A DNA stretch of 64,000 bases, from contig NZ_JASZYF010000017.1 of the NCBI RefSeq assembly GCF_030317115.1, positions 1 to 64,000 of the forward strand, given 5' to 3'. Made by a program: the position numbers and the translations under genes. Origin of the DNA: Variovorax gracilis. GTDB lineage: Bacteria; Pseudomonadota; Gammaproteobacteria; Burkholderiales; Burkholderiaceae_C. Of this stretch, positions 1 to 8,412 are shown one piece after another. The number at the start of each line of letters is the position of its first letter. Positions within the stretch are counted from its first letter, which is position 1. The notes beneath the pieces were generated by a model. The model was not told the origin of the DNA. It searched no databases and saw nothing but the letters and a program-made list of their open reading frames with translations.

Positions 1-50
1 AGTCTTTCCTGGATCCAGGCGTGAATCAGTGCGTAGTAGACGAACTCCAT
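1..50 (-). CDS. Possible 5' end of a gene running off the left edge
   Basis: On the minus strand an ATG at 50 opens a frame that stays open to the window edge and reads MEFVYYALIHAWIQER. It lies about 160 bases downstream of the cyclic-nucleotide-binding gene on the same strand, so it could belong to the same transcript. No convincing Shine-Dalgarno sequence precedes it, and 16 codons are too few to recognise a family. This is a weak call based only on an open frame with a plausible amino-acid sequence. Confidence 0.25.
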   Translation of the reverse strand, partial: MEFVYYALIHAWIQER

Positions 51-209
51 GGTGCTCGGGCAGTATCACCATCGCCTCTTGGCGAATGGCCCGAGCAGGG
101 CTTCAATTCGTGCGGAAACTTCGCCAAATAAGACGTGCTTTCCTATGCCCATTTCCGCGCACCCACGGGGGACGTCACGCTGTCGTCGTGGGCACGGCGG
201 AACAATCGC

Positions 210-926
210 TCAGGCGGCGGCGCTCGAAATCGGGTCCCGGTGGTTCACGGCGATCTGCTGCTCCAGCCGTTTCCGGTCGGCCAGCAGCCTGCCGGCAACC
301 AGCGTCACCACCTCGAAGCCGAACGCCGGGTTCTGGTAGTACAGCTGCTTGAAGGTCATCTCGTCGATGCGCAGCACGTTGCAGTCCGTCACGCAGCGGG
401 CGGTCAGCGAGCGGCGCTTGTCGGGCGCGAAGAAGGCGATTTCGCCGAACAGGCGGCCTTCCTCCATCACCTCGCCGATCTCCACGAACTCGATTCGGCC
501 CGCTGCCAGGAAGTACAGGTGCGTCGCGGTTTCACCCTTGTGGAACAGCACATGCCCTGCCTTCAGGCGCCTGCTGCGCATGTAGGGCCGCAGCCAGACG
601 CCCGATAGATCGCTCGCCTCCGCCGCCGCGCTCACGCGGCGCGTCAGCCGCACCATCTGGGCCGTGCGCACGATGTTGATCGGCAGCAGCGCCCCGTGCA
701 GCAGCACCATCAGCAGCGAGGGGTGCAAGGCCCCGTAAACCAGGAAGCCGAGATTGCTGCCCACGGCCAGGCAGCGCAGGGGAATCATGGTCTTGACCAG
801 GGAGCTGACGACCACCAGCCCCCCCGCGATGGCCGCCGAGCACAGCGCGATGATCCCCGAGGGCGTGGCGAGCGCCTGCGCAAGACCCGCGTTGGCGGCG
901 TCGATCAGTGCTTGCGTTGACAGCAT
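210..926 (-). CDS. Membrane-anchored cyclic-nucleotide-binding protein
   Basis: A 238-residue protein. The start at 926 is chosen because AGGAG sits 6 bases upstream; the frame stays open further upstream but without a ribosome site. The first half has about three hydrophobic segments (roughly residues 15-80), and the second half is a cNMP-binding beta-roll (about 110-195). The phosphate-binding cassette region reads LFGEIAFF followed by RRSLTAR, close to the FGE...R(S/T)A pattern of the CRP/PKA family. There is no C-terminal helix-turn-helix, so it is not a CRP-type DNA-binding regulator. The order of three membrane helices then a cNMP domain resembles Popeye-domain proteins. It probably senses a cyclic nucleotide at the inner membrane; ligand and output are unknown. 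Confidence 0.8.
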   Translation of the reverse strand: MLSTQALIDAANAGLAQALATPSGIIALCSAAIAGGLVVVSSLVKTMIPLRCLAVGSNLGFLVYGALHPSLLMVLLHGALLPINIVRTAQMVRLTRRVSAAAEASDLSGVWLRPYMRSRRLKAGHVLFHKGETATHLYFLAAGRIEFVEIGEVMEEGRLFGEIAFFAPDKRRSLTARCVTDCNVLRIDEMTFKQLYYQNPAFGFEVVTLVAGRLLADRKRLEQQIAVNHRDPISSAAA

Positions 927-1232
927 TTCTGCTCCTGTATTGGCCCGCATGAAGGCCTCGTGCAATGTGCCACAGCCGTGTGTATTGCATGTCGGGGGCC
1001 CGTGCGGGGATAAACCCTGAAACCGGCTCGCGACAGGGTTGCGACCCGGCCAGCCGGCTGCTCGCGACGGCGCAGGTGACGCGAGCCTCGCCCGGCGCGT
1101 CATGCCGGTCAGTCCGCAGATGATCCTCGACTTCATCCCGGGAAAGCGCTGGCCCTACCTAAGTCTTCCTGAAGGCGGCGAAAATGGCAGATGCGCCACG
1201 AGGCACGCTCCCATTCTTCGAACGAGACCCCC
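927..1232. other. Divergent intergenic region between cNMP-binding gene and mvaB
   Basis: About 306 bases separate two divergently transcribed genes, so promoters for both are expected here. I see the ribosome site for the minus-strand gene next to position 927 but no clear -35/-10 pair, terminator or repeat. The stretch has short open frames on both strands with no recognisable protein signature. Confidence 0.5.
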
Positions 1233-2153
1233 ATGAAACTTCCCTCCAGAGTCAAGATCGTCGACGTCGGCCCGCGCGACGGCCTGCAGAATGAAAAGCA
1301 GCCGGTGTCTGCCGAGATCAAGATAGGCCTCGTGCATCGCTTGCAGGATGCGGGGCTCAAGGAGATCGAGGTCACCAGCTTCGTCTCACCCAAGTGGGTG
1401 CCGCAGATGGCGGACAACGCCGAGGTCATGCATGGCATCCAGCGCAAGCCCGGCGTTCGCTACTCGGTGCTGACGCCCAACATGAAAGGCTTCGAAGCCG
1501 CCATCGCCGCGCCGCGCGAGGAATGGCCCGACGAGATCGTGGTGTTCGGCGCCGCCAGCGAAGCCTTCAGCCAGCGCAACATCAACTGCTCCATCGTCGA
1601 GAGCATCGAGCGCTTCCGGCCGGTGGTCGAGGCGGCGCGCGAGAAGGGGATCTACGTGCGTGGTGCGATGTCGTGCACCGTCGGCTGCCCCTATGAAGGT
1701 GACATTGCACCGTCGCGAGTGGACATGCTGGCCGGGCTCATGAAAGAGATCGGCGTGCAGCATGTGGGCGTGGCCGACACCATCGGCGTCGGCACGCCGC
1801 TCAAGGTGCAACGCGCGCTGGAGGCCACGCTGAAGCACTACGGCGTCGACGATGTCTCGGGCCACTACCACGACACCTACGGACAGGCGCTGGGCAACAC
1901 GCTCGCGAGCCTGGAGATGGGGGTGTGGCAGTACGACACCTCGTCGGCCGGGCTCGGCGGCTGTCCCTACGCCAAGGGCGCGACCGGCAACGTCGCGACC
2001 GAGGACGTGGTCTACATGCTGCATGGCATGGGCATCGAGACGGGCATCGACCTCGACAAGCTGATCGACGCGGGCGTCTACATCAGCGAGGCCCTGGGCC
2101 GCGAGCCGAATTCGCGCGCCTCGAAGGCCATCCGGAACAAGAGGGCTGCATGA
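1233..2153 (+). CDS. mvaB: Hydroxymethylglutaryl-CoA lyase
   Basis: A 306-residue TIM-barrel lyase that cleaves 3-hydroxy-3-methylglutaryl-CoA to acetyl-CoA and acetoacetate, the last step of leucine catabolism. The N-terminus carries VDVGPRDGLQNE, the metal/substrate motif of the HMGL-like family, and the family signature GLGGCPYAKGATGN contains the catalytic cysteine near residue 244. The start at 1233 (MKLPSRVK) matches the usual N-terminus; an upstream in-frame start at 1191 would add 14 unconserved residues. It heads a co-directional group with the YbaK-like, DUF1289 and isomerase genes. The other leucine-pathway genes (isovaleryl-CoA dehydrogenase, methylcrotonyl-CoA carboxylase) are not in the window. 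Confidence 0.95.
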   Translation: MKLPSRVKIVDVGPRDGLQNEKQPVSAEIKIGLVHRLQDAGLKEIEVTSFVSPKWVPQMADNAEVMHGIQRKPGVRYSVLTPNMKGFEAAIAAPREEWPDEIVVFGAASEAFSQRNINCSIVESIERFRPVVEAAREKGIYVRGAMSCTVGCPYEGDIAPSRVDMLAGLMKEIGVQHVGVADTIGVGTPLKVQRALEATLKHYGVDDVSGHYHDTYGQALGNTLASLEMGVWQYDTSSAGLGGCPYAKGATGNVATEDVVYMLHGMGIETGIDLDKLIDAGVYISEALGREPNSRASKAIRNKRAA

Positions 2154-2157
2154 GCGT

Positions 2158-2231
2158 CGCCGGGCAGCCCCAAGACGCGAAGGCCCCCTTGGAGGGCAGC
2201 GCAGCACACGAAGTGGCAAGCGTGGGGGCAC
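2158..2231 (+). repeat. Palindromic repeat copy 1 (divergent, reversed)
   Basis: Between mvaB and the YbaK-like gene lies a variant of the dispersed repeat. It contains the ACACGAAGTG core and a final GTGGGGGC block. Relative to the upstream gene it is in the opposite orientation to the other eight copies, and the second hairpin is missing. Confidence 0.55.
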
Positions 2232-2234
2232 CAG

Positions 2235-2723
2235 ATGTGCGGCGCTGAACTGACTTCGTTGCCCGACGGCGTGCAGCGCGTCGCGCGCCTCCTTCAAGAC
2301 AAGGGCCATCCGCACGCACCGCAGATGCTCGACGACGCCGCGCGCACCGCGCAACAGGCGGCCGATGCGCTGGGCATCGACGTGGGCCAGATCGCCAAGA
2401 GCATCGTCTTCCGTCGCAAGACGGACGACGCCGCGGTGCTGGTCGTGACCTCGGGCGACAAGCGCGTGGACGAGAAGAAGGTCGCGGACCTGGTCGGCAA
2501 GCTCGGCCGTGCCGACGCGGACTTCGTCAAGTCGCGCACCGGTTTCTCGATCGGAGGCGTCTCGCCCTTCGCGCATGCGACACCGCCAGTGATGCTGATC
2601 GACCGCGAGCTGTTCCGCTTCGAAGACATCTGGGCGGCTGCGGGCCATCCGCACGCGGTGGTGCGGTTGCGTCCGCAAGACCTCGAATCCCTGACCGGCG
2701 CGCCGGTCGCGGACGTGGTGTGA
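2235..2723 (+). CDS. YbaK/EbsC-type aminoacyl-tRNA deacylase
   Basis: A 162-residue single-domain protein of the YbaK/ProX editing family. Members hydrolyse mischarged aminoacyl-tRNAs such as Cys-tRNA(Pro) or Ala-tRNA(Pro) in trans. Supporting features are the IAKSIVFRR strand with its conserved lysine, the stretch around LVVTSGDKRVD, and the RTGFSIGGVSPFAH loop typical of the active-site pocket. Its length fits stand-alone family members. Tandem placement after mvaB, with the next gene overlapping its stop codon, indicates cotranscription. The amino-acid specificity cannot be read from the sequence. Confidence 0.88.
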   Translation: MCGAELTSLPDGVQRVARLLQDKGHPHAPQMLDDAARTAQQAADALGIDVGQIAKSIVFRRKTDDAAVLVVTSGDKRVDEKKVADLVGKLGRADADFVKSRTGFSIGGVSPFAHATPPVMLIDRELFRFEDIWAAAGHPHAVVRLRPQDLESLTGAPVADVV

Positions 2724-2974
2724 CGGCCGACACTGCGCCATCGCTGGCCGAGCGCGCCGTGGCCGCGCGTGCCGCTCAGGGCGATGTTCCATCGCCCTGC
2801 ATCTCCATCTGCCGCATGGACGCGGCCAGCGGCTTCTGCCTGGGCTGCCTGCGAACCATCCAGGAGATCGCCGCGTGGAGTCGCATGGGCGATGCGGACA
2901 AGCGCAGCGTGTGGCGCGCGATCGAGTTGCGCGTCCAGGCAGGGTTGCTCGTTCCCGAGGAGGACAAGCCATGA
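2720..2974 (+). CDS. DUF1289 family protein
   Basis: An 84-residue protein with the DUF1289 cysteine pattern CISICRMD...GFCLGCLRTI (C-x3-C-x8-C-x2-C), which probably binds a metal or Fe-S cluster. Family members are small, cytoplasmic and uncharacterised, and are often described as putative Fe-S proteins. The start is a GTG that overlaps the stop of the preceding gene (GTGA), and its own stop overlaps the ATG of the next gene, so all three are translationally coupled. No specific function can be assigned. Confidence 0.85.
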   Translation: MTADTAPSLAERAVAARAAQGDVPSPCISICRMDAASGFCLGCLRTIQEIAAWSRMGDADKRSVWRAIELRVQAGLLVPEEDKP

Positions 2975-3603
2975 AGCACATCACCTTCCATCTCGACTTC
3001 ATCTCGCCCTATGCATACCTCGCCTTCGAGCAATTGCCGCAGGCGCTCGAAGGACTGAGCTACAGCGTGGCCTATCGGCCGGTGCTGCTCGGCGCGCTGC
3101 TCAAGCACCATGGCCAGCTCGGGCCGGGCGAGATCCCCGCGAAGCGCACGTGGACCTATCGCCACGTGCTGTGGCTCGGCCACGAGCATGGCATCCCGAT
3201 CCAGATGCCCGCCACGCATCCCTACAACCCTCTGCCGCACCTGCGCCTGTCACTCGCGACCACCTCGGACGGCGACATCAGCCGGCACGTGGCCGAGAGC
3301 ATCTTTCGCGATGTGTGGCGTACCGGTGGCGAGGCCGGCGACGCCGCCCGGCTCGCTGCGCTGGCAGCGCAACTCAGGCTGGTGCGTGACAGCGGCAGCG
3401 ACGAAGCCAAGGCCCAGCTCAAGGCCAACACCGACGACGCCATTGCCCAAGGCGCCTTCGGCGTGCCGGCCTTTGTCGTCGATGGCCGCCTTTTCTGGGG
3501 CTTCGACGGCCTCGCGATGCTGCGTTCGTACCTCGAAGGCGATGCATGGTTCAGCGGTCCGGACTGGGCCGGCGCCGACCAGCGGCCGGCGCTGAAGAGG
3601 TAG
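2971..3603 (+). CDS. 2-hydroxychromene-2-carboxylate isomerase (DsbA-like fold)
   Basis: A 210-residue member of the kappa-class GST/NahD family. The N-terminus reads HLDFISPYAYLAFEQL, in which the serine before PYAY is the catalytic residue that activates glutathione in NahD-type isomerases. The C-terminal AFGVPAFVVDGRLFWGFDGLAML block is the classical cis-proline/C-terminal motif of the family. The start at 2971 has a strong GAGGAGG site and overlaps the preceding stop (ATGA). NahD interconverts 2-hydroxychromene-2-carboxylate and trans-o-hydroxybenzylidenepyruvate in naphthalene degradation. No other naphthalene gene is nearby, so the physiological substrate here is uncertain. Confidence 0.88.
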   Translation: MKHITFHLDFISPYAYLAFEQLPQALEGLSYSVAYRPVLLGALLKHHGQLGPGEIPAKRTWTYRHVLWLGHEHGIPIQMPATHPYNPLPHLRLSLATTSDGDISRHVAESIFRDVWRTGGEAGDAARLAALAAQLRLVRDSGSDEAKAQLKANTDDAIAQGAFGVPAFVVDGRLFWGFDGLAMLRSYLEGDAWFSGPDWAGADQRPALKR

Positions 3604-3665
3604 CCGCCCACCCCTACCGGAAACCACACCGACGGCCCGGCCGAGCCGGTTCCCGCATCGCCCTT
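3604..3665 (-). repeat. Palindromic repeat copy 2
   Basis: This element directly follows the isomerase stop codon. It contains GGCCCGGCCGAGCCGGTTCC, the second hairpin of the dispersed family, and a degenerate C-rich first half. It has the usual orientation relative to the upstream gene. Confidence 0.6.
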
Positions 3666-3847
3666 CAATCGAGCCGCGCGATTTTTGTGCGGTGCACACT
3701 GGTTTTTTCTACAGGCTGAAACGCCAGGAGCGGGTTTCACCTTAAGTCGTCAGCAAGCGTTCAGTTTGGCGACAGGCTCGGGTCAGTCGGCACTCCAAGA
3801 ATGCATCACGTCCCACGCCGTGGGCACGATATTTCTAAGGAGACGAC

Positions 3848-5542
3848 ATGGCAGCCACACTAGATTCACGGGGAGCGCCGCACAGCGCCCCCCGGCCCAT
3901 GAGCGCGGAGGAGAAGAAAGTCATCTTCGCCTCTTCGCTGGGAACCGTGTTCGAGTGGTACGACTTCTACCTCTACGGTTCGCTCGCGGCCATCATCGCC
4001 AAGCAGTTCTTCAGCGGCCTCGATGCGGGCGCGGCCTTCATCTTCGCGCTGCTGGCCTTCGCAGCGGGCTTCCTGGTGCGGCCTTTCGGCGCCATCGTGT
4101 TCGGCCGCCTCGGCGACATGATCGGACGCAAGTACACCTTCCTGGTCACCATCCTGATCATGGGCCTGTCGACCTTCATCGTCGGCCTGCTGCCCAGCTA
4201 CGCGACCATCGGCGTCGCGGCGCCGGTCATCCTCATCGCGTTGCGCATGCTGCAGGGCCTGGCCCTCGGCGGCGAGTACGGCGGTGCAGCCACCTACGTG
4301 GCCGAGCACTCGCCGCACGGCAAGCGCGGAGCCTACACCTCGTGGATCCAGACCACCGCGACGCTCGGCCTGTTCCTGAGCCTCGTGGTCATTCTCGGCG
4401 TGCGTGAGGGCATGGGCGAGGCCGCATTCGCCGAATGGGGCTGGCGCATTCCGTTCCTGGTGTCGATCCTGCTGCTCGGCATCTCGGTGTGGATCCGCCT
4501 GTCGCTGTCGGAATCGCCCGCTTTCCAGAAGATGAAGGCCGAGGGCAAGACCTCGAAGGCGCCGCTGTCCGAGTCCTTCGGCCAGTGGAAGAACCTGAAG
4601 ATCGTGATCCTGGCGCTCATCGGCCTCACGGCCGGCCAGGCCGTGGTCTGGTACTCGGGCCAGTTCTATGCGCTCTTCTTCCTGACGCAGCAGCTCAAGG
4701 TCGATGCCACCACCGCCAACCTGATGATCGCGGCCGCGCTGCTGATCGGCACGCCCTTCTTCGTCGTGTTCGGCACGCTCTCCGACAAGATCGGCCGCAA
4801 GCCGATCATCATGGCCGGCTGCCTGCTGGCCGTGGTCACGTACTTCCCGGTCTTCAAGATGCTGACCGAAGCCGCGAACCCCGACCTCGCCCGCGCACAG
4901 GCCACGGCCGGCGTGACGGTGACGGCCGATCCGCGCTCGTGCTCCTTCCAGGGCAACCCGGTGGCACGCGAGATCGACTTCCGCAGTTCCTGCGACATCG
5001 CCAAGCGCTACCTGGTGCAGAACTCGGTGAGCTACGAGCGCGCCGACGGCCCGGCCGGCTCCCCGGCTGTCGTCAAGATCGGCGACGTGACCATCACCGC
5101 GCCGAGCGGCAACGTGGTCAACCACAAGTTCGACGAAGCCTCCGCCAAGGAGATCGCCGCGTTCAAGAAGAGCGTCGGCGAACAGCTGAAGACCGCCGGC
5201 TACCCGACCAAGGCCGACCCGGCCAAGATCAACAAGGTCTTGACGGTGGTGCTGCTGTTCTGGCTGGTGCTGCTGGTGACGATGGTCTATGGCCCGATCG
5301 CCGCGATGCTGGTCGAGCTCTTCCCGACCCGCATCCGCTACACCTCGATGAGCCTGCCGTATCACATCGGCAATGGCTGGTTCGGTGGCCTGCTGCCGAC
5401 GACGGCCTTCGCGATCGTTGCCAGCACCGGCAACATGTACAACGGCCTCTGGTATCCGATCGTCATCGCCGCGATGACGCTGGTGGTAGGGACGATCTTC
5501 ATTCGTGAGACGAAGGATGTGGACATCTACGCCAACGACTAG
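3848..5542 (+). CDS. MFS transporter, metabolite:H+ symporter (MHS) family, with a large insert
   Basis: A 564-residue inner-membrane transporter. Typical MHS features are SLGTVFEWYDFYLYG in TM1, GRLGDMIGRKYTF in the TM2-3 loop, RMLQGLALGGEYGGA in TM4 and a repeat of the loop motif, GTLSDKIGRKP, in the second half. ProP, KgtP and ShiA of the same family have about 430-500 residues. The excess here is a soluble stretch at about residues 344-460 between two C-terminal-half helices, including two cysteines and a beta-rich VVKIGDVTITAP segment. The start at 3848 has AAGGAGACGAC upstream. The substrate is probably a small organic acid or betaine but cannot be fixed from sequence. Confidence 0.92.
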   Translation: MAATLDSRGAPHSAPRPMSAEEKKVIFASSLGTVFEWYDFYLYGSLAAIIAKQFFSGLDAGAAFIFALLAFAAGFLVRPFGAIVFGRLGDMIGRKYTFLVTILIMGLSTFIVGLLPSYATIGVAAPVILIALRMLQGLALGGEYGGAATYVAEHSPHGKRGAYTSWIQTTATLGLFLSLVVILGVREGMGEAAFAEWGWRIPFLVSILLLGISVWIRLSLSESPAFQKMKAEGKTSKAPLSESFGQWKNLKIVILALIGLTAGQAVVWYSGQFYALFFLTQQLKVDATTANLMIAAALLIGTPFFVVFGTLSDKIGRKPIIMAGCLLAVVTYFPVFKMLTEAANPDLARAQATAGVTVTADPRSCSFQGNPVAREIDFRSSCDIAKRYLVQNSVSYERADGPAGSPAVVKIGDVTITAPSGNVVNHKFDEASAKEIAAFKKSVGEQLKTAGYPTKADPAKINKVLTVVLLFWLVLLVTMVYGPIAAMLVELFPTRIRYTSMSLPYHIGNGWFGGLLPTTAFAIVASTGNMYNGLWYPIVIAAMTLVVGTIFIRETKDVDIYAND

Positions 5543-5552
5543 CTAAGCCTCA

Positions 5553-5637
5553 GGCTTTTTCACTTCGTGTGAACGCCTACCCCCTTGCAGGGGGCAATAC
5601 CTGCGGCCCGGCGAAGCCGGTTCCGCGGTATTTCCCG
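5553..5637 (-). repeat. Palindromic repeat copy 3
   Basis: This copy follows the MHS transporter. It carries CACTTCGTGT, a CCCCCTTGCAGGGGG hairpin and GGCCCGGCGAAGCCGGTTCC, and it has the family's usual orientation relative to the upstream gene. Confidence 0.75.
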
Positions 5638-5660
5638 GCTGGGGCGGGGGAGTCTTGATG

Positions 5661-5691
5661 GGCCTCGCGCCTTGCGGTGCGGGGCCTTCTT
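5661..5691 (+). terminator. Likely rho-independent terminator
   Basis: GGCCTCGC and GCGGGGCC can pair over 8 bp (one G-U) around a short loop and are followed by TTCTTGTTT. The position fits termination of the transporter transcript before the small gene at 5713. Confidence 0.5.
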
Positions 5692-5712
5692 GTTTCAGTC
5701 AGGAGATTGGTC

Positions 5713-5871
5713 ATGTGGAAGATCGGGATCGGGTTTGCCATCTTTGCGGTGGTTGTGTTGTTCGTGCTCATGAAGGCGGGGGACAAGGTGGACATGTCGG
5801 GGGAGAAGCATGGCGGGGACGCGATGCACGCGCCGGCGACTGCGCCGGCTGCGGGGGAAGCGTCGAAGTAG
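5713..5871 (+). CDS. Small single-pass membrane protein
   Basis: A 52-residue protein starting at the ATG at 5713 with AGGAG seven bases upstream. Residues 3-20 (KIGIGFAIFAVVVLFVLM) form one transmembrane helix, followed by a short polar, Ala/Pro-rich tail. I do not recognise the family. The good ribosome site and clear helix support a real gene. Its own terminator-separated position suggests it is transcribed independently of the transporter. Confidence 0.65.
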   Translation: MWKIGIGFAIFAVVVLFVLMKAGDKVDMSGEKHGGDAMHAPATAPAAGEASK

Positions 5872-5992
5872 GGCCTCTGGGTACTGAAAGGCGTCGATGG
5901 CGGTCTCGACGCTCGATTAACATTCGCACCGGCAGGCCGTCGTTTTCATCGGGACATCGTTTCGAACGCCGTGCCTGGACGAGGACACTGAT

Positions 5993-7063
5993 TTGGGCAC
6001 CGAGAACGCTTTCGCCGAACTGGGCTTGGCACCTGACGCGACCGACAGCGAGGTGAAGGCGGCATGGCGCCGGCTCGTCTCGCAGTGGCATCCGGACCGC
6101 AACGACAGTTCCGATGCGGTGGCCAAGATGCAGCGCATCAATCAGGCGTTCGAAGAGATCCGCCGTGCCGGAAGCCGCGTGCGCACGGATGATCCGGCGA
6201 CGGAGGGCGCAACGCCCGACGAGGCGGACGCAAACGCCCGTGGCAATGACGACGCCGCGCATCGGCACCGCCGGCCCATCTTCCGCAAGGTCAAGTTGAG
6301 GCTGGAGGAGGCCGCCGTCGGCTGCATCAAGGTGCTGCGCGGCAAGATCACCAATGTCTGCTCGACCTGCGCGGGCGCCGGGCACCAGGTGCTCGGCGGA
6401 AACTGTGCCCAGTGCGGCGGCTCTGGCGCGATGGCGAAGCGTTCCTTCTTCGGATGGCCCAGCGGCTATTTCGAGTGCGATGCCTGCCTGGGCGGCGGCA
6501 TCGCGAGGCAGCCGTGCCCGACCTGCGACGGTTCCGGGAAGATGGATGCGCGCGCGTACAAGATCAAGGTTCGCATCCCGCATGGCGTGCGCCATGGCGA
6601 CCTGCTGCATGTCGCTGGAGGGCGCTCGCGCGCGGACAGTCCGCCCGCCGATCTCGAGATCCGCGTCGAGGTGTCGGACCATGCGTTCTTCCAACTCGAC
6701 GCGGACGGCACGATCCGATGCGAGATTCCGGTCGACGGCTTTGCGTGGATCGCCAACCGGTCGATCCAGGTGCCGACCGTCACCGGCCTGCACGCGCTGC
6801 AGTTGGACCGCGAGCAACTGTCCTATCGCCTGAAGGGCCAGGGCTTCCCGGTGACACGCCGTGGTTCGCGCGGCGACCAGGTGATCACGCTCCTGCCGAT
6901 ATTCCCGGATTCGCTCAGCACGGATCAGCAGATCCTGCTCGACCAGCTCCTGGCCACGACCTCGGGCGACGGACGAGGCTCGGACGCCCGCCTTCGCGCA
7001 TGGAGTCGAGGCTTGCGTGCCTGGGAGCGAGGGATGTCGGGCCTGGGCTCTACAGAAGCTTGA
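5993..7063 (+). CDS. DnaJ-like cochaperone (J domain, zinc finger, C-terminal domain)
   Basis: A 356-residue protein that starts at a TTG (5993) with GAGG upstream. Residues 1-60 form a J domain containing the HPD motif (QWHPDRND, about residue 35), which stimulates DnaK ATPase. Residues about 120-182 hold four CxxCxGxG zinc motifs (CSTCAGAG, CAQCGGSG, CDACLGGG, CPTCDGSG), followed by the two-barrel substrate-binding C-terminus. The Gly/Phe-rich linker of classical DnaJ is replaced by an Asp/Glu/Ala-rich stretch. No dnaK or grpE is adjacent, so this is probably an accessory DnaJ paralogue rather than the housekeeping one. Its last 14 bases overlap the convergent next gene. Confidence 0.88.
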   Translation: MGTENAFAELGLAPDATDSEVKAAWRRLVSQWHPDRNDSSDAVAKMQRINQAFEEIRRAGSRVRTDDPATEGATPDEADANARGNDDAAHRHRRPIFRKVKLRLEEAAVGCIKVLRGKITNVCSTCAGAGHQVLGGNCAQCGGSGAMAKRSFFGWPSGYFECDACLGGGIARQPCPTCDGSGKMDARAYKIKVRIPHGVRHGDLLHVAGGRSRADSPPADLEIRVEVSDHAFFQLDADGTIRCEIPVDGFAWIANRSIQVPTVTGLHALQLDREQLSYRLKGQGFPVTRRGSRGDQVITLLPIFPDSLSTDQQILLDQLLATTSGDGRGSDARLRAWSRGLRAWERGMSGLGSTEA

Positions 7064-8345
7064 TGCGCGCGGCTTGCGCCGCAAGCTCTTCACGGAAGGC
7101 GGGATGCGCGATGCCGATGAGTTCCCGGGCCCGCTGCTTCGCCGACTTGCCGCGCAACTGCGCCACCCCGTATTCGGTCACGACATAGTTGACGTCGTTC
7201 TTGCTGGTAGTCACGTGCGTGCCCGGCGAGAGCACGGGCACGATGCGCGAGATGGTGTCGCCCTTGGCCGTCGAAGGCAGCACGATGAATGCCTTGCCGC
7301 CTTTCGACCGGTTGGCGGCACGCACGAAGTCGGACTGGCCCCCGGTGCCCGAGAACGGCGCCGAGCCGAGGCTCTCCGAGCCGCATTGCCCCAGCAGGTC
7401 GATCTGCAGGGTGGCGTTGATCGCGACCAGGTTGTCGTTCATGCCCGCGAGCGCCGGATCGTTGGTGTAGTTCACGGGATGCATCTCCAGCGCGGGGTTG
7501 CGGTCCATGTACCGGTAGAGCTTTCCCGAACCCAGCGCGAAGGTGGCGATCATCTTGCCCGGCAGGTAGTTCTTGCGGCGGTTCGTGACGGCGCCGCTTT
7601 CGACCAGCGACAGGATGCCGTCGCCGATCATCTCGGTGTGGATGCCGAGATCGCGCTTGTGCGCGAGTTGCATGACCACGGCATCGGGGATGCCGCCATA
7701 GCCGATCTGCAGCGTGGAGCCGTCGTCGATCATGTCGGCCACGTATTTGCCGATGGCTTCCTGCACGACGCCGATCTTCGGGAGGCCGACTTCGAGCACC
7801 GGCTCTTCGCTCTCGACCAGGGCGGCGACCTTCGACACATGCACACGGCAGTTGCCGTACGCAAAGGGCACGTGGGGATTCACCTCCAGCACCACGGCGC
7901 GCGCCTTGGCAACCGCGGCCATGGTGTAGTCGGCGCCGAGGCTGAGCGCGAAGAAGCCCTGGTCGTCCATGGGGGAGGCCATGCTGAACACCACATCCGC
8001 AGGCATCAACCCGCGTTCGATCTGGTCGGGAATCTCCGAGAAGTAGTTCGGAATGAAATCGACCCAGCCGGCCTGTCCACCCTCGCGCGTGGCGCCGCCG
8101 AAGAAATAGGCGACGTGGCGGACATGGTCCACCGTCGCCTGATCGATGTAGCCGTACTTGCGCAGCGCGAGGATCTGGCCGACCTTGACGTCGCGGAAAT
8201 CCATGCGTTGCTCCGAGAGTGCCGTCAGGAGTGTCGGCGGTTCGCCGACACCCGTTGGCACGACGATGAAGTCGCCATCGCGCACGTGGCGCATGGCTTC
8301 GGCCGGCGTGGTCCGCCGTTGCTGGTACATCTCGCGTGGCGACAT
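7050..8345 (-). CDS. Acetyl-CoA hydrolase/transferase family protein (4-hydroxybutyrate CoA-transferase-like)
   Basis: A 431-residue member of the family that includes acetyl-CoA hydrolase, 4-hydroxybutyrate CoA-transferase and Cat1. The GTGGQSDFVRAANRSKGGKAFIVLPS segment in the C-terminal half is characteristic, as is the C-terminal VVTEYGVAQLRGKSAKQRARELIGIAHP block. The start at 8345 is preceded by GGGAGA seven bases upstream. The enzyme probably moves CoA between short acyl groups, with acetyl-CoA or acetate as one partner; the acceptor is unknown. It is convergent with the DnaJ-like gene, overlapping by 14 bases. Confidence 0.9.
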   Translation of the reverse strand: MSPREMYQQRRTTPAEAMRHVRDGDFIVVPTGVGEPPTLLTALSEQRMDFRDVKVGQILALRKYGYIDQATVDHVRHVAYFFGGATREGGQAGWVDFIPNYFSEIPDQIERGLMPADVVFSMASPMDDQGFFALSLGADYTMAAVAKARAVVLEVNPHVPFAYGNCRVHVSKVAALVESEEPVLEVGLPKIGVVQEAIGKYVADMIDDGSTLQIGYGGIPDAVVMQLAHKRDLGIHTEMIGDGILSLVESGAVTNRRKNYLPGKMIATFALGSGKLYRYMDRNPALEMHPVNYTNDPALAGMNDNLVAINATLQIDLLGQCGSESLGSAPFSGTGGQSDFVRAANRSKGGKAFIVLPSTAKGDTISRIVPVLSPGTHVTTSKNDVNYVVTEYGVAQLRGKSAKQRARELIGIAHPAFREELAAQAARIKLL

Positions 8346-8412
8346 TCTTGAGTCTCCCGTGGGAGCGACGGCCCCCGCTGACCTCATTCTGACGCCGATC
8401 CCGTCGTGGCCT

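Noticed and set aside
4877..5220. Frameshift or fusion in the MHS transporter
   Set aside because: The frame is continuous, codon use is unchanged and transmembrane segments resume normally, so the insert is a genuine part of the gene.
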